NCBI GenBank assembly: GCA_009702955.1
Contig: WLHA01000105.1
Coordinates: 1-5,579, forward strand
From: Actinomycetota bacterium
Lineage (GTDB): Bacteria > Actinomycetota > Acidimicrobiia > IMCC26256
Direction of reading: 5' to 3'
Length of the DNA: 5,579 nucleotides
Below the pieces are notes generated by a model that was given only the letters and a program-made list of their open reading frames with translations, was not told the origin of the DNA and searched no databases. This document shows positions 4,834 through 5,579 of this stretch, one piece after another (positions within the stretch are counted from its first letter, which is position 1; each line of letters opens with the position of its first letter). The position numbers were made by a program, and so were the translations under genes.

Positions 4834-5579
4834 TTGACTTTTACTTGGACACATCTCGACGAACCAGACGCTCCGGCCTGTGAAGCGCTGATAATTGCTA
4901 TAGAGCAAGATCTAGGCGCGCCCGTACACGAGATTGTTCACAAGCACCTACGAAAGCGAAGAACAGACCCATCGCATGCCTTCCCTCGATTCGAGGTGCA
5001 CTTCGATCAATACCTTTTTGGTCACCTCCATATACCGACTGAGATTGAAGACGGAGTGCCGGAGTTCGCAGAGCTCACCATCATCGCCACGGTTGATGCG
5101 TGCTGGACGGTCTTAAGGGTCCCAACCAACGGCAAATCAATTATCCCGATTGAGACAGATATTGCGCATGATCTCAGAGGGCTAATTCGGAGAGCACAAG
5201 GTCTAGTTGGCCCTGATACGACTACTGGAGAGCTCCTACGTCGACTCTTCTCAATAGTTGTAAACGAACTCGAGCAGGTCATCACTAACACTGGCCGAGT
5301 AATAGACAAATTCTCTGAGGAACTGAGCGGAATCGATACGCGCGATCTCAGTCGAGCGCTCTCTGACCAGATTCCGAAGATTCGTCAGCGTGCACAAGAC
5401 GTGAGGCGCGAGGTCGCCAGTCTCGGGACGGTCATCGATGAACTCGCGGTCATTCTCGAAGCAATTGTGAATGATGATCTTGATCTGCATCGTACGAATA
5501 GCGACGGGACGCTAGACGAAATATTCAGCAACTCAACGGAGATTTACTTACGCGACACGTACTTCCGATCGCGTCGCCT
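4834..5579 (+). CDS. corA: CorA-like divalent-cation transporter, cytoplasmic domain, 3' end outside window
   Basis: An open frame of 248 codons runs off the right edge. The order of elements is that of the CorA (MIT) superfamily, homopentameric Mg2+/Co2+ channels or Zn2+ transporters. There is an N-terminal alpha/beta domain (FEVHFDQYLFGHLHIPTE, 53-70, and the strand LTIIATVDACWTVLRVP, 81-97), then a long acidic/basic helical region. Within it, VVNELEQVITNTGRVIDKFSEEL-type helix (142-164), RQRAQDVRREVASLGTVIDELA (184-205) and IYLRDTYF (237-244) match the stalk-helix region preceding the membrane part, where relatives read YLRDVYDH. The two C-terminal helices and GMN signature that would confirm it are beyond the window. 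TTG 4834 is chosen for its GGAG; the first codons, MTFTW, echo whiB's MTLTW. It is likely in an operon with whiB. Identification rests on overall pattern and is moderate. Confidence 0.72.
   Translation, partial: MTFTWTHLDEPDAPACEALIIAIEQDLGAPVHEIVHKHLRKRRTDPSHAFPRFEVHFDQYLFGHLHIPTEIEDGVPEFAELTIIATVDACWTVLRVPTNGKSIIPIETDIAHDLRGLIRRAQGLVGPDTTTGELLRRLFSIVVNELEQVITNTGRVIDKFSEELSGIDTRDLSRALSDQIPKIRQRAQDVRREVASLGTVIDELAVILEAIVNDDLDLHRTNSDGTLDEIFSNSTEIYLRDTYFRSRR

Overview
The window looks like chromosomal DNA of an actinobacterium (Actinomycetota). The best evidence is a complete WhiB-family iron-sulfur regulator, a family essentially confined to Actinobacteria and their phages. Four of the seven genes also appear leaderless: a TANNNT -10 box lies 6-7 nt before a GTG or ATG, a common actinobacterial arrangement. 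Base composition judged by eye is only moderately GC-rich, and third codon positions are mixed, so a high-GC genus such as Streptomyces or Mycobacterium is unlikely. A lower-GC lineage, for example an aquatic or Acidimicrobiia-like group, is a guess. No transposase, integrase, rRNA, tRNA or CRISPR array was seen.

Layout: (1) 1-658, minus strand: N-terminal part of a DHA2-type major facilitator drug exporter, cut by the left edge. (2) 734-1630, minus: dapA, 4-hydroxy-tetrahydrodipicolinate synthase (lysine/diaminopimelate pathway). (3) 1631-1673: a 43-bp divergent promoter region serving dapA and a TauE/SafE permease. (4) 1674-2462, plus: TauE/SafE-family membrane protein. (5) 2520-3440, plus: YegS/LCB5 lipid (diacylglycerol-type) kinase, preceded by three phased 10-bp repeats. 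(6) 3514-4242, minus: glycerophosphodiester phosphodiesterase, convergent with the kinase. (7) 4518-4805, plus: whiB, with its own -35/-10 promoter and a leader of about 105 nt. (8) 4834-5579, plus: CorA-like transporter N-terminal domain, cut by the right edge.

The most notable non-coding signal is a pair of 52-bp palindromic elements (3454-3505 and 4289-4340) on either side of the phosphodiesterase gene. They share the outer arms and a central CGCTATAGCG, and one outer-arm base pair is swapped compensatorily between copies. One copy lies between convergent genes and could act as a terminator. The other lies between divergent genes, where a terminator is not expected, so the element is probably a dispersed REP-like repeat or a protein-binding site.

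Functionally the genes are mostly housekeeping: wall/lysine precursor synthesis, lipid turnover (kinase and phosphodiesterase), redox-linked regulation and transport. Apart from the possible dapA-exporter and whiB-corA pairs, they appear to be separate transcription units.
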